A DNA stretch of 53,611 nt from positions 1 through 53,611 of the forward strand of contig CAMFLW010000009.1 in NCBI GenBank assembly GCA_945957575.1, read 5' to 3'. This DNA is from an uncultured Aeromonas sp. (GTDB lineage Bacteria > Pseudomonadota > Gammaproteobacteria > Enterobacterales > Aeromonadaceae). Of this stretch, positions 28,188 to 37,052 are shown piece after piece. The notes beneath the pieces were generated by a model, which did not search any database, had not been told where the DNA came from, and saw only the letters and a list, made by a program, of their open reading frames with translations. A program made the translations under genes and the position numbers. Numbering within the stretch: position 1 is the first letter of the stretch; the number at the start of each line of letters is the position of its first letter.

Positions 28188-28436
28188 ATGACAGTCAGTG
28201 AACTTCGCAAGCTCTATCAGCAACAGATCCTGCAAGAAGCCGAAATACTCCACGACGTGGCTATTCCTGGCTGGCTCATCGAGTTCAGAGGCAAAGATGG
28301 CGTCCTCTACGAACTGACCGACACCCTCGGCTGCCCGGTCAGTTTCGGTACGGTCGAGCAGGCCCGCGATCATGTGCATCTGGTGGCTGACTGCCCGATG
28401 CAGGTAGAGCACCTCTACCGTTTCTTCGAACGTTAG
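28188..28436 (+). CDS. Small conserved-looking protein of unknown function
   Basis: An 82-residue soluble acidic protein, MTVSELRKLYQQQILQEAE at its start, with two short beta-rich segments and a C-terminal helix. CAGGAGCGC precedes the ATG by a normal distance, and composition is like neighbouring genes, so it is likely real. I recognise no family or motif; two Cys (in LGCPVSF and ADCPMQV) stand out. Confidence 0.65.
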   Translation: MTVSELRKLYQQQILQEAEILHDVAIPGWLIEFRGKDGVLYELTDTLGCPVSFGTVEQARDHVHLVADCPMQVEHLYRFFER

Positions 28437-28476
28437 CTGTGTAAACCCACCACCCCGCTCCCCGCGTGGACGGGCT

Positions 28477-28767
28477 TCACTCCAGCTTGATAAACCACTT
28501 GTTCCGCTCGTCGATGCAGTCGGGCTCGCCCATTTCGAACTCGCGGCAGATGAGGGGTCGCACCTCATAGATACGGCACATCATGGTGTTGCGGTCGAGG
28601 GCGGCGCACCAGCCATCGTCCAGTCGGCGCATGACCGGTATCTCGCCTTCCCGTTCCAGTACATAACGATCCGGCACGCCGGTATCGGTAAAGAGCATCA
28701 CTTCGAGGCGGCAGCAGCAAGCTTCGCAATTCTGGCAGCTCACATCGGTTTGGATTGCTTGGGTCAT
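28477..28767 (-). CDS. YkgJ family cysteine-cluster protein
   Basis: A 96-residue protein with the YkgJ CxxCxxCC pattern: CQNCEACCCRLEVML near the N-terminus, then CAALD, MCRIYEVRPLICREFEMG and DCID. The eight or so Cys probably chelate zinc or iron. Role unknown. The start is the ATG at 28767; an upstream in-frame ATG at 28794 lacks a ribosome site. Confidence 0.82.
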   Translation of the reverse strand: MTQAIQTDVSCQNCEACCCRLEVMLFTDTGVPDRYVLEREGEIPVMRRLDDGWCAALDRNTMMCRIYEVRPLICREFEMGEPDCIDERNKWFIKLE

Positions 28768-28806
28768 GGTGCCTGTCTTGCCGCATGGCGGCATTGGAGA
28801 TATGAA

Positions 28807-28829
28807 ACAGGCGCCTGTCAGGCGCCTGT
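28807..28829 (-). terminator. Terminator-like hairpin after dbpA
   Basis: ACAGGCGCCTG/AGGCGCCTGT inverted repeat. On the minus strand it is followed by TTTC. It lies between dbpA and the YkgJ gene. Confidence 0.55.
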
Positions 28830-28856
28830 GGTCTGGCTAACGGTTTGCAAAGAACC

Positions 28857-30236
28857 TTAGCCCAATTTGCGGGCGCGGTAGCTGCGCCCCTTGATTTTAC
28901 CTTCCTGCAGCCGCTTGAGTGCAGCCTTGGCTACGCTCTGTTTGACCGCGACGTAGGAGTACTGCTCGGAGATCTGGATCTTGCCGACGTCGGCGCCGGC
29001 AATGCCGCCTTCACCGGTCAGGGCACCCAGGATGTCACCTGCACGCACCTTGGTCTTGCGGCCCGCATCGATGGAGAGGGTCACCATCTGCGGCGCCAAC
29101 GGCTTGATGGCACGGCCGATGGCATCGAGATCCCCCAGCGGCATAGGTGCCTGCTGGTACTCCTCGATGAGGTTTACCCGCTGCGCTTCATTCGGCTGAT
29201 AGAGGCTCAGGGCCAGACCTTGCTGACCGGCGCGGCCGGTACGACCGATGCGGTGTACGTGCACTTCCGGGTCATAGGTGAGCTCGTAGTTGATGACGGC
29301 GCCCAGCTCCTTGATGTCGAGGCCGCGGGCCGCCACATCGGTGGCGACCAGAATGGTGGCGCTGCCGTTGGCAAAACGCACCAGTACCTGATCCCGCTCA
29401 CGCTGCTCCAGATCGCCGTTCAGCGCCAGTGCCGAGAAGCCCTTGGCGGCCAGATGGTCAGCCACGTCATTGCAGGCCCGTTTGGTGTTGCAGAACACCA
29501 CGCAGGAGCCCGGCTGATAGTGGCTTAGCAGCCAGGTGAGCGCGTCGAGGCGCTGACCGGCCGGTATTTCATAGAGCTTCTGTTCGATGGCGCTCTCTTC
29601 ATGGAGCGCCTCCACGCTCACCTCGACCGGATTGCGCTGCACGCCGCGGCTCATCTGGGCGATCCCCTCCGGATAGGTGGCGGAGAAGAGCAGGGTCTGA
29701 CGGTCGCGCGGGGCATGGCTGATGACCCGATTGATATCTTCGCCAAAGCCCATGTCCAGCATGCGGTCTGCTTCGTCCAGAACCAGCGTCTTGAGGCTGT
29801 CCAGCTCCAGAGTGCCCTGCTCCAGATGTTTGAGAATGCGGCCAGGGGTGCCGACGGCGATGTGGGCACCAAAGCTCAGGGTGGCCGATTGCGGAGCTGT
29901 CGGGGTGCCGCCGCACAGGGTCACCAGCTTGACATTGGGCAGGGTGCGGGCGAGACGACGGATCTCGGTTGCCACCTGATCCGCCAGTTCGCGAGTCGGG
30001 CAGAGCACCAGCGCCTGTACCTCGAGCCGATTGACGTCGAGGCTGGAGAGCAGGCCGAGGCCGAAGGCTGCGGTCTTGCCGCTGCCGGTTTTTGCCTTGG
30101 CGATCAAGTCTTTGCCGTCGAGTACCAGGGGTAGGCTCTGAGCTTGGATCGGGGTCATCTGCAGATAACCCAGGGTGGTGAGGTTCTCGAGCAGGGCGGG
30201 GGAGAGGTTCAGGCTGCTAAATTCGCTGTTGTTCAC
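28857..30236 (-). CDS. dbpA: ATP-dependent RNA helicase DbpA
   Basis: A 459-residue DEAD-box helicase that remodels 23S rRNA around hairpin 92 during 50S assembly. Motifs in order: Q-motif MTPIQAQSLP (about 27-36), Walker A AKTGSGKT (about 47-54), PTRELA, TPGRI, DEAD (VLDEADRM), SAT, RGLDI and HRIGRTGRAG. The C-terminal 75 residues form the DbpA-specific RRM-like domain ending in a basic GRSYRARKLG tail, which separates it from SrmB/RhlE-type helicases. Length matches E. coli DbpA (457). Confidence 0.94.
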   Translation of the reverse strand: MNNSEFSSLNLSPALLENLTTLGYLQMTPIQAQSLPLVLDGKDLIAKAKTGSGKTAAFGLGLLSSLDVNRLEVQALVLCPTRELADQVATEIRRLARTLPNVKLVTLCGGTPTAPQSATLSFGAHIAVGTPGRILKHLEQGTLELDSLKTLVLDEADRMLDMGFGEDINRVISHAPRDRQTLLFSATYPEGIAQMSRGVQRNPVEVSVEALHEESAIEQKLYEIPAGQRLDALTWLLSHYQPGSCVVFCNTKRACNDVADHLAAKGFSALALNGDLEQRERDQVLVRFANGSATILVATDVAARGLDIKELGAVINYELTYDPEVHVHRIGRTGRAGQQGLALSLYQPNEAQRVNLIEEYQQAPMPLGDLDAIGRAIKPLAPQMVTLSIDAGRKTKVRAGDILGALTGEGGIAGADVGKIQISEQYSYVAVKQSVAKAALKRLQEGKIKGRSYRARKLG

Positions 30237-30266
30237 AAAAAGGCTCTATTTCGGAGAAAAACGGGC

Positions 30267-30280
30267 GGCGCCATGGCGCC
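30267..30280 (-). repeat. 14-bp palindrome in the dbpA leader
   Basis: GGCGCCATGGCGCC, 31 bases before the dbpA start. Read on the minus strand it is followed by GCCCGTTTTT, like an attenuator. Confidence 0.55.
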
Positions 30281-30697
30281 AGGGGCGCGCATCATACCAG
30301 AATGTGGCACCGGATGTGGCGGATTTTTGAACGGTTGGCCACGAGGATACATGTCGGCTTCATTTGTTGCCAAATCGATCGCGGGGAATCACTGACAATG
30401 CAACAATGACTATTTTTCAAACACCAACCTAATTATTTATCGCGGATAAACGTTTTCCTGTTTTGCTGTTTCAATATAATGACTAAAAAATATTCCACGA
30501 GCAGTTATTGCGCCACAGGGGATGTTGCGAAACTGCTGTTCAAATTGTTTAAAAAAATATGATAACGGCATTTTTATTGTCTAATATGATGTTTTAAAAG
30601 GATTTTTATTATCTTTGCTGGGTGATTAATATCAGTTCATTACGTAATTAATTTAAAAACGTTTGTATTATCCTGCATACATATTATTGAACGGGAT

Positions 30698-30739
30698 TGT
30701 GATGGCTATCTGATTTTTAAATGTGCAAATGTCTATGAT
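30698..30739 (+). promoter_or_regulatory. Putative class II CRP-dependent promoter of nupC
   Basis: TGTGA-TGGCTA-TCTGA at 30698-30713 is a reasonable CRP site (perfect left half). TATGAT at 30734-30739 is a good -10 element with no strong -35. The CRP centre lies about 41 bases before the predicted start, the class II position. Nucleoside uptake genes are CRP-controlled in E. coli. Confidence 0.55.
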
Positions 30740-30780
30740 GGCGCCGGTCAAAAATTACAATTCACTCAGGTGCTACAGGT

Positions 30781-31986
30781 ATGGAATACGTTCACTTTGT
30801 GCTCGGACTGGTGATGGTCCTTGCTCTCTCTCTGCTGGCTAACCGCCACAACTGGAAACAGATCAAGCTGCGTTATATCGGCCAACTGCTGGTGGTCGAA
30901 CTGGCGCTGGCCTGGTTCATGCTGAACTCCGAAGTGGGTCTGGCGGTGGTGGGGGGCTTCGCGGCCGGCTTCACCAAGTTGATGGAGTTTGCCAAACAGG
31001 GCACCGACTTTGTGTTCGGTGGTCTGGTCAACGAAGGGGCCTTCTCCTTCTTCCTGATGGTGCTGATGCCTATCGTCTTCATCTCCGTGCTGATCGGTAT
31101 TCTGCAGTACATCCGTCTGCTGCCGCTGGTGATCCGTGGCATCGGTACCGTGCTGGCCAAGATCAACGGCATGGGCAAGCTGGAGTCCTTCAACGCCATC
31201 AGCTCCATGATCGTCGGCCAGTCCGAGAACTTCATCGCGCTCAAGAACATCCTGCCGCACCTGAACGAGAAGCAGATGTACACCCTGGCCGCCACTGCCA
31301 TGTCTACCGTCTCCATGTCCATCGTCGGTGCTTACATGCAGCTGATCGAGCCGCGCTACGTGGTCGCCGCGCTGGTGCTTAACATGTTCAGTACCTTCGT
31401 CGTACTGTCGTTGATCAACCCCTACGAGCCGGACAATACCGTGACCGACGCCAAGGCGCTGGCCGAGGGTGACGAGCACCATACGCCGAAGAAAGAGAAC
31501 TTCTTCGAGATGCTGGGCGAGTACATCATGGCCGGTTTCTCCGTCGCCGTTATCGTGGCAGCCATGCTGGTCGGTTTCATCGCCCTGATCGCGCTGGTCA
31601 ACTACCTGTTCGAGATGGCGTTTGGCGTCAACTTCCAGTTCGTCATGGGCTATCTCTTCTATCCGATCGCCTGGATCCTGGGCATTCCGAGTGGTGAAGC
31701 GCTGCAAGCGGGCTCCATCATGGCGACCAAGCTGGTGACCAACGAGTTCGTGGCCATGATGGATCTGGGCAAGGTTGCTGCCGAGCTCTCTCCGCGCACC
31801 GTCGGCATCCTCTCCATCTTCATGGTCTCCTTCGCCAACTTCAGCTCCATCGGCATCATCGCCGGTGCGGTAAAAGCGCTGAACGAAGAGAAGGGCAACA
31901 TGGTCTCCCGCTTCGGTCTGAAGCTGGTATACGGTTCTACGCTGGTCAGCCTGCTCTCTGCAGTTATCGCAGGCATCATGCTCTGA
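30781..31986 (+). CDS. nupC: Concentrative nucleoside transporter NupC
   Basis: A 401-residue inner-membrane nucleoside/cation symporter of the CNT family. [67 protein letters not shown] and [20 protein letters not shown] are diagnostic and near-identical to E. coli NupC (400 residues). It is monocistronic, between a CRP-type promoter and a strong terminator. Confidence 0.94.
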   Translation: MEYVHFVLGLVMVLALSLLANRHNWKQIKLRYIGQLLVVELALAWFMLNSEVGLAVVGGFAAGFTKLMEFAKQGTDFVFGGLVNEGAFSFFLMVLMPIVFISVLIGILQYIRLLPLVIRGIGTVLAKINGMGKLESFNAISSMIVGQSENFIALKNILPHLNEKQMYTLAATAMSTVSMSIVGAYMQLIEPRYVVAALVLNMFSTFVVLSLINPYEPDNTVTDAKALAEGDEHHTPKKENFFEMLGEYIMAGFSVAVIVAAMLVGFIALIALVNYLFEMAFGVNFQFVMGYLFYPIAWILGIPSGEALQAGSIMATKLVTNEFVAMMDLGKVAAELSPRTVGILSIFMVSFANFSSIGIIAGAVKALNEEKGNMVSRFGLKLVYGSTLVSLLSAVIAGIML

Positions 31987-32012
31987 TCCTCTAGTGGCAC
32001 TTGCCACTGTTT

Positions 32013-32045
32013 AGGCCCCTGACTTCGGTCAGGGGCCTTTTTTGT
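32013..32045 (+). terminator. Terminator of nupC
   Basis: AGGCCCCTGAC-TTCG-GTCAGGGGCCT with a stable TTCG tetraloop and seven or more T; also likely to serve the convergent gene. Confidence 0.9.
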
Positions 32046-32052
32046 TTCTGGC

Positions 32053-32553
32053 TTACAGGTGCCAGCCACACCACCAGCCCGCGACCAGCAGGGTGAGGGT
32101 GCAAAAGCCGGTTTCGATGGCGCCACCGCTTTTGAGCGGCCAGCCCGGCAGGCGGTAACGGCGCTTGATGGGCCAGAACAGCGGAATGCCCGCCGGGGTG
32201 AGCCAATCCCCCAGCAGATGGCTCAAGTAGCCGACGATCAGGGCATCCTTGACCCCGACCGGCAAGGTATCGGGCGGCAGTTGCTGGTTGAGCCCCCAGA
32301 TGGCGAACGCGACCGCCAGCAGGCTGTGGGTGAAGCCGCGATGGCCAAAGAGGCGCGACAGGGGCTTGGAGATCCACGGCAGTTGCTGCCCCAGCAGCGA
32401 TTTGGGGTGGTCGAGATCCGGCAGCAGGGCGCTGGCCAGCGCGGCAGGGATGCTCTGCCACAGGCTGGCATCGGCCAGGGCCGGCGTCAGCTGCAGTTTG
32501 TGGGCGATCAGGGTACAGGTAACGGAGAAGAGCAGGTGCCCTTGGGCGGTCAT
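32053..32553 (-). CDS. YdjM-like membrane-bound metal-dependent hydrolase
   Basis: A 166-residue inner-membrane protein of the DUF457/YdjM family. His/Asp-rich membrane-edge motifs typical of the family are present: MTAQGHLLFS at the start, LLPDLDHPKSLLG, FGHRGFTHSLLA and GYLSHLLGDWLTPAGIPLFWP. These conserved residues suggest a metal site. E. coli YdjM is LexA-regulated; I see no clear LexA box here. The biochemical role is unknown. Confidence 0.85.
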   Translation of the reverse strand: MTAQGHLLFSVTCTLIAHKLQLTPALADASLWQSIPAALASALLPDLDHPKSLLGQQLPWISKPLSRLFGHRGFTHSLLAVAFAIWGLNQQLPPDTLPVGVKDALIVGYLSHLLGDWLTPAGIPLFWPIKRRYRLPGWPLKSGGAIETGFCTLTLLVAGWWCGWHL

Positions 32554-32642
32554 GGTGGCTACAACATGGGAAAATGGCGGCGCATCTTACCAGTGTTGTA
32601 GCCCGTTGCAGCAAAAAAGCGGGTCTGGCGGGGGCGACCCGC

Positions 32643-33203
32643 TCAATCGTTGCGCGGGTCTTCCACTTTGGTCTCGGCAGGCACCCGTTTTTTGCCCACT
32701 ATCATGGCGCGCAGCAGGTCGCTGCGAGTGAGGCGGTCGGTCAGGATCACTACGGCGGCGTGGACGCCGACAGCGGCCAGCAGGGTATTGGCGATGGTGC
32801 CGTGCAGCTCTTCCAGCCAGTCTTCACCCCAGAAGGCATCCCAGGTGGTGAGCCAGCCGGTGGTGATGGTGCTCACCAGCAGCAGGAGCAGCAACCAGAT
32901 CATCAGGGCTCCCATCGGGTTGTGGCCCAGATAGTAGGGGTGACGGCCTTTTAGCAGCTGCTGGAGGTAGCTTCGCACCTTGCCCGGGGTCGGCCACCAC
33001 TGGCCGAAGCGGGCGTAGTAGGAGCCGGCAAAGCCCCATACCACTCTCACCAGCAGCAGGAAGGCCAGGGTATAACCGACATAGCGGTGGGGCTTGCTCC
33101 CCTCTTCCAGCACGAAGAAGTTGAGCAGGCAGAGGGTGACGGTGGCCCAGTGAAACAGCCGGATGAGGGTATCCCACACTTTCACTTCAGATGAGGTTGT
33201 CAT
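32643..33203 (-). CDS. Cytochrome b561-type membrane protein
   Basis: A 186-residue di-haem b-type cytochrome with four transmembrane helices. Candidate haem ligands are His in LIRLFHWATVTL, in KPHRYVGYTL, in EELHGTIANTLL and in AAVGVHAAVVIL. The VWDTLIRLFHW start is typical of bacterial cytochrome b561/Ni-hydrogenase b-subunit-like proteins that pass electrons across the inner membrane. The gene starts 45 bases downstream of a small periplasmic PepSY gene, and the two probably form an operon. Confidence 0.88.
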   Translation of the reverse strand: MTTSSEVKVWDTLIRLFHWATVTLCLLNFFVLEEGSKPHRYVGYTLAFLLLVRVVWGFAGSYYARFGQWWPTPGKVRSYLQQLLKGRHPYYLGHNPMGALMIWLLLLLLVSTITTGWLTTWDAFWGEDWLEELHGTIANTLLAAVGVHAAVVILTDRLTRSDLLRAMIVGKKRVPAETKVEDPRND

Positions 33204-33247
33204 GGCAAGACTCCATGGAGGGGCCGCCAGTGCGGCCCGTCACGGCG

Positions 33248-33517
33248 CTATTCGTCGATCTCTTCCTTCACTTTCTTCAGGTCGGTCGGATCAAAGTAGA
33301 TTTCGACTTTGCGCTTCTCCTTGTCCCAGCCGTAGATCTCGTAGCAGTTGGTCTTGGTGACCTTGAACTTCTTGATGTCGTAGCCCATCGCTTTGATCTT
33401 CTGCTGGGCGTCGGCCTCGCTCATCCATTTTCCCTTGTCGGCCTGGGTGCACTGTGGCTCAGCCAGCGCTGCGCCGCTCAACAGGGGGATCAGTAACAAC
33501 AGGGGGGTCAGTTTCAT
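33248..33517 (-). CDS. Small periplasmic PepSY-domain protein
   Basis: An 89-residue exported protein: signal peptide of 19 residues (cleavage after ALA), then a single PepSY-like domain. It carries WMSEADAQQKIKAMGYDIKKF, the strand YEIYGWDKEKRKVEIYFDP and two Cys that may pair. Such proteins commonly precede a cytochrome b561 gene, as here, and may bind or regulate the cytochrome or its donor. Confidence 0.85.
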   Translation of the reverse strand: MKLTPLLLLIPLLSGAALAEPQCTQADKGKWMSEADAQQKIKAMGYDIKKFKVTKTNCYEIYGWDKEKRKVEIYFDPTDLKKVKEEIDE

Positions 33518-33625
33518 TGCTTGCTCCTTGCGGTTGATATTGCAACAGCGACAAGGTTAGGCGGCAAGACTTAAGACAACGTTAAGAGGGGAAGATATTT
33601 TCCCCGGCTTGCACCGGGGCTGTGT

Positions 33626-34078
33626 TTAGTCCAGCTTGCCCTTGACCAGCCACTTGTCGAGGGCGTTGGCAAAGCGCTGTTTGTCGGCGGCATTGAAGGG
33701 GGCCGGGCCGCCGGTTTGTACCCCGGCCGAACGCAGCTCTTCCATGAAGTTGCGCATGCCAAGACGCGCCTTGATGGTCTCGCGGGTGTAGATCTCGCCG
33801 CGGGGATTAAGCGCCTCGCCGCCGGCATCGATCACCCAGGAGGCGAGGGGGATGTCGCCGGTGATCACCAGATCGCCGGGTTTGACCTGCTGGGCGATGA
33901 CATGATCTGCCACATCGAATCCCTTCTCCACCTGCTGGGTTTTGATGAAAGGCGAGGGGGGCACCCGCAGTCCCTGATTGGCCACCAGGGTGGTCACCAC
34001 TTGGGCGCGGTGGGCGGCGCGGTAGAGGATCTCCTTGACCGGAATGGGGCAGGCATCGGCATCGACCCAGATGGGCAT
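33626..34078 (-). CDS. yaiI: YaiI/YqxD family protein (DUF188)
   Basis: A 150-residue protein of the UPF0178 family, a PIN-like fold. The N-terminal [16 protein letters not shown], central [17 protein letters not shown] and NPRGEIYT are diagnostic, with clustered Asp residues like a metal-dependent nuclease site. Activity is not established. A GC-rich inverted repeat (CCCCGG/CCGGGG) follows at 33602-33619. Confidence 0.9.
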   Translation of the reverse strand: MPIWVDADACPIPVKEILYRAAHRAQVVTTLVANQGLRVPPSPFIKTQQVEKGFDVADHVIAQQVKPGDLVITGDIPLASWVIDAGGEALNPRGEIYTRETIKARLGMRNFMEELRSAGVQTGGPAPFNAADKQRFANALDKWLVKGKLD

Positions 34079-34151
34079 GGCATGGTTTCCTGTAGTGAAA
34101 GCGGATGGAAAACGAGAGCGGCCATGTTAACACAGCCCTCCCCATCCCGGC

Positions 34152-34175
34152 GCGGGGCTGAGTCGGCCCCGCCTT
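34152..34175 (+). terminator. Terminator-like hairpin upstream of zntB
   Basis: GCGGGGC/GCCCCGC stem with a 7-base loop followed by CTTT, about 45 bases before zntB. It has no gene on its own strand just upstream, so it could be a leader element. Confidence 0.35.
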
Positions 34176-34218
34176 TCGTGTAAGCTGGGGGCTGCATGTG
34201 ACACGAGAAGGAGACGAG

Positions 34219-35184
34219 ATGGATCGGGTGCCCGGTGAAGTGATTTATGCCCTGACCTTGGATGGCAAGGGTGGCATGGCGCCGCTGACGGCGGGAAGCG
34301 AAGTCCCGGCGGCGCATCCCGGCTGGCTGCATCTGGATTACGGCAATCCCGATTCGGCGCGCTGGCTGTTGCAGACCCCCTTGCTCAGCGAGGCAGCCAG
34401 GGAGTCGCTGCTCGGCCAGAGCAATCGTCCCAAGCTGGTCCGGATGGGGGAGACGGTGCTGCTGATCCTGCGCGGCATCAACCGCAACAAGGATCACAGG
34501 CCTGAAGAGATGGTGGCGCTGCGCATCTTCATCACCCCGGATCTCATCATCAGCAGTCGGCGCCGGCCGCTGCTCTCCGAGCAGGATGTGTTCAACCAGC
34601 TCAAGCTGGGGGGCGGCGCCGATACCCCGGCCGACTGGCTGGTGGAGATCTGCGATGCCCTGACCGACCGGGCGGGGGAGTTTGTCGAGGAACTGCACGA
34701 CCAGATCCTCGATCTGGAGGAGATGGTGCTGATGCGTGACCTGCCGGCCAATGGCCGGTTGGCGCTGATCCGCAAGCAGCTCATCATGATCCGCCGCTAC
34801 CTCTCGCCCCAGCGGGATCTGGTGGCGCGCCTCGCCAACGAGAAGATCAGCTGGCTGGATGAGGATGATCGCCGCCGTCTGCTCGATATCGCCGACCGGC
34901 TGCGGCGCTGGCTCGATGACCTCGATGCCGGGGTGGCCCGCACCGCTGTGCTGGCAGACGAGATCAACAATTTGATGGCGGAGGCGACCAACCGCCGCGC
35001 CTACCAGATGTCGGTGATGGCGCTGCTGTTTTTGCCTGCCAGCTTTCTGACCGGCCTGTTTGGCATCAACCTCGGCGGCATGCCCGGGGCTGAAAGCCCG
35101 ACCGCTTTCTGGGTGTTCTGCGGCTCCTTGGTAGCACTGGCAAGCGGGCTGGCGGTCTGGCTCAAGCATCGGCGCTGGTGGTAG
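34219..35184 (+). CDS. zntB: Zinc transporter ZntB
   Basis: A 321-residue CorA-family metal-ion channel/transporter. A large cytoplasmic domain with a long helix is followed by two C-terminal membrane helices (about residues 265-285 and 298-316). The selectivity loop reads FGINLGGMPGAE: GIN replaces the GMN of CorA, the ZntB signature. AAGGAG precedes the ATG at 34219. The MscS gene follows 13 bases downstream, probably in one transcript. Confidence 0.9.
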   Translation: MDRVPGEVIYALTLDGKGGMAPLTAGSEVPAAHPGWLHLDYGNPDSARWLLQTPLLSEAARESLLGQSNRPKLVRMGETVLLILRGINRNKDHRPEEMVALRIFITPDLIISSRRRPLLSEQDVFNQLKLGGGADTPADWLVEICDALTDRAGEFVEELHDQILDLEEMVLMRDLPANGRLALIRKQLIMIRRYLSPQRDLVARLANEKISWLDEDDRRRLLDIADRLRRWLDDLDAGVARTAVLADEINNLMAEATNRRAYQMSVMALLFLPASFLTGLFGINLGGMPGAESPTAFWVFCGSLVALASGLAVWLKHRRWW

Positions 35185-35197
35185 GGAGGCATAATCC

Positions 35198-35710
35198 ATG
35201 TGGCAATCCATCGGTTTGACCCTGCTGCTTTTGCTGGGGCATACCCTGATCCGGCGGCTTATTCACAAGAGTCTGCTGGCACTCGGCCAGAGCAGGCAGG
35301 TGAGCGAGAACCGGGTGCTTTACGTGGCCCACGTGTTCCACTTCCTGCTTGGCTGCGCCACCTTGCTGGTGCTGGCCGGGGTGTGGGGGCTCGACTTCTC
35401 GCGGCTGGTGGTGCTCGCCTCCTCCTTCTTTGCGGTACTGGGGGTCGCTATGGTGGCGCAGTGGTCGATCCTCTCCAACATTACCGCCAGCATCACCATC
35501 TTCTTCGCCTTTCCCTACAAGATTGGCGACCGGATCCGCATCCTCGACAAGGATGATTCGGTCACCGGCGTCATCACCGAGATTGGCCTGTTTTACGTGC
35601 GGGTACGTGATGATAACGGCGATCTGGTTACCTATCCGGCCAACCTGATCCTGCAAAAGCCGGTCAGAAAGCTGGAGGGCAAGGTGGCGGAGCCGCTGCA
35701 ACCGGAATAG
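35198..35710 (+). CDS. Small mechanosensitive channel (MscS domain)
   Basis: A 170-residue protein with two or three membrane helices and a short MscS beta domain. The pore-lining segment LASSFFAVLGVAMVAQWSILSNITASITIFF matches the TM3 of MscS, then PYKIGDRIRI and YPANLILQKPV mark the beta domain. It is much shorter than MscS (286), lacking the C-terminal alpha/beta vestibule, so it resembles the short channels found beside zntB-like genes. It follows zntB closely. Confidence 0.85.
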   Translation: MWQSIGLTLLLLLGHTLIRRLIHKSLLALGQSRQVSENRVLYVAHVFHFLLGCATLLVLAGVWGLDFSRLVVLASSFFAVLGVAMVAQWSILSNITASITIFFAFPYKIGDRIRILDKDDSVTGVITEIGLFYVRVRDDNGDLVTYPANLILQKPVRKLEGKVAEPLQPE

Positions 35711-35794
35711 CGGCAGGACATCTGCTGCCGGGGAGGCTGGGCGTAGCGAGGAGTGATGCTCTGGTGTGAATCCACCGCGCCTTCATTCGATACA

Positions 35795-35829
35795 GGCTAT
35801 TGTGGATGCTTGCTGCGGCCACAATAGCC
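35795..35829. repeat. 11-bp perfect inverted repeat
   Basis: GGCTATTGTGG and CCACAATAGCC separated by 13 bases, between the MscS gene and a convergent hypothetical gene. There is no T-run, so a classical terminator is doubtful though the location fits. Confidence 0.6.
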
Positions 35830-35856
35830 AGAACGAGTCAACAGTTGGCTCCGCAG

Positions 35857-36270
35857 CTAGATCTCCTGTTGTGAGAGATCGGCCTGCGGCTTGTGTTGCC
35901 AGATTGCGCCGAGCAGCAACTTGAGCAGCAGTCCGGGCGGGTTGTCCAGCAGATTGCCGGACTCCAGCAGCAACTGGCCGTCGGCGCGAAATCCGAGGCT
36001 GGCATCTATGGTGCCATCCTCCGAGACCACCTGGATCAGGCCATTGAGGGCGGAGCGCTCACCGGGCTGACAGCGCAGCCGCAGTTCGCGGGGTTCCCCC
36101 AGCAGAGTGAAGGCGCGGCTCAGCGGGGGTGAGTCTTCATAATCGGGCCAGTTGAAGAAGTGATACTGCTCGGCCAGGGCGCCAGCCTGCTGGCAGAACT
36201 GGTCGAACAGCTGACCGATTGCCTGATACTCTTGATCGAGTCGTCTTGCCTGCTCTTCAATCCGCTTCAT
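35857..36270 (-). CDS. Hypothetical protein
   Basis: A 137-residue soluble protein preceded by a strong AAGGAGT site. The N-terminal third is helical (MKRIEEQARRLDQEYQAIGQLF) and the rest looks beta-rich with a Leu-rich C-terminal helix. It is acidic, with no motif I recognise and no signal peptide. Confidence 0.7.
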   Translation of the reverse strand: MKRIEEQARRLDQEYQAIGQLFDQFCQQAGALAEQYHFFNWPDYEDSPPLSRAFTLLGEPRELRLRCQPGERSALNGLIQVVSEDGTIDASLGFRADGQLLLESGNLLDNPPGLLLKLLLGAIWQHKPQADLSQQEI

Positions 36271-37052
36271 TGTTTACTCCTTGTCTATCCACTTGATCAG
36301 ACATTGCTTTTCTGACCCCGTGACTGCCGTTTTCCAGATATGAGACCAAATGGCCGCGAGGTCTGTGAGCCGGATCGAAGTTTCCGTCTGAAAACGTTAT
36401 CTTGTTGAAAAAGGATGGTTTTTTTGCCCTCCCGCTCACATTTGAATCGATTGCCGCTGATTAATATGGCACCGCCTGGCAATGATCGGGTGCTCGACTA
36501 TCGAGACTAACTACAGCGGGAATTGTAAAAATCGTGGATATGAAAACCTGTAACCGTTCACCGAGAGTGGCACTGGCCTGGCTCATGGGTGACTCCGACG
36601 AGGCTGTTGCCAAACGGCTATGTTAGCGAGCGATGCAGGAGAGGTAGGCGGGAGGTGATGGTTTCCTGAGCAGGATCAATAAATTAGTCATCCTGAGCTG
36701 TGTTGAAGTCGACCATCAGCAACGAAAGGGTTGATCTTCAATGAACTGAGATTGGGACAGTTACCGTTTTGAGCTCCTAATGGCGAGCCCACTTAGTCAC
36801 TGCCGAGCAGGGTCAGGGTATTGATCTCCCCTGCAATCAGTTGAGGGCAGGGTCAGGTACGCCATCAAGATGCCTGTCATAGTTCCGGAGCTTGGCCGAG
36901 CAGCTTCCTGCTCCCTAGATGCTGGTCTCTCTGGTATGATGCGTCATCATTTAGCGACCGGTGACGAGACCTGCATCATGGGGGTCAGGCTGCCGGTACG
37001 GCCATTTTTCATCGGGGCGCATTCATGTGACCCGACACCACGGATCTTGAAC
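36271..37052. other. 782-base stretch without a supported gene
   Basis: Between a minus-strand hypothetical gene and rlmB. Composition is less GC-rich than the genes around it. It holds an AAAAAGGATGGTTTTTTT tract near 36408, a 28-codon frame at 36540-36626, a repeated GCAGGGTCAGG (near 36806 and 36847) and a TATGAT box at 36935-36940 that may be an rlmB promoter element. No remnant of a known gene was recognised. Confidence 0.55.

Larger units (their letters stand above)
30237..30780. other. AT-rich divergent regulatory region between dbpA and nupC
   Basis: 544 bases with no gene. The first 60 hold a GC-rich palindrome in the dbpA leader. From about 30410 to 30720 the DNA is strikingly AT-rich with long A/T tracts, unlike the rest of the window, and ends in a CRP-type promoter for nupC. 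Such DNA often binds H-NS-like proteins; that is inference. Confidence 0.6.

Noticed and set aside
30766-32007. A 413-codon antisense frame opposite nupC
   Set aside because: Composed of His, Asp, Gln and Gly in the pattern expected opposite a membrane protein; nupC is certain.
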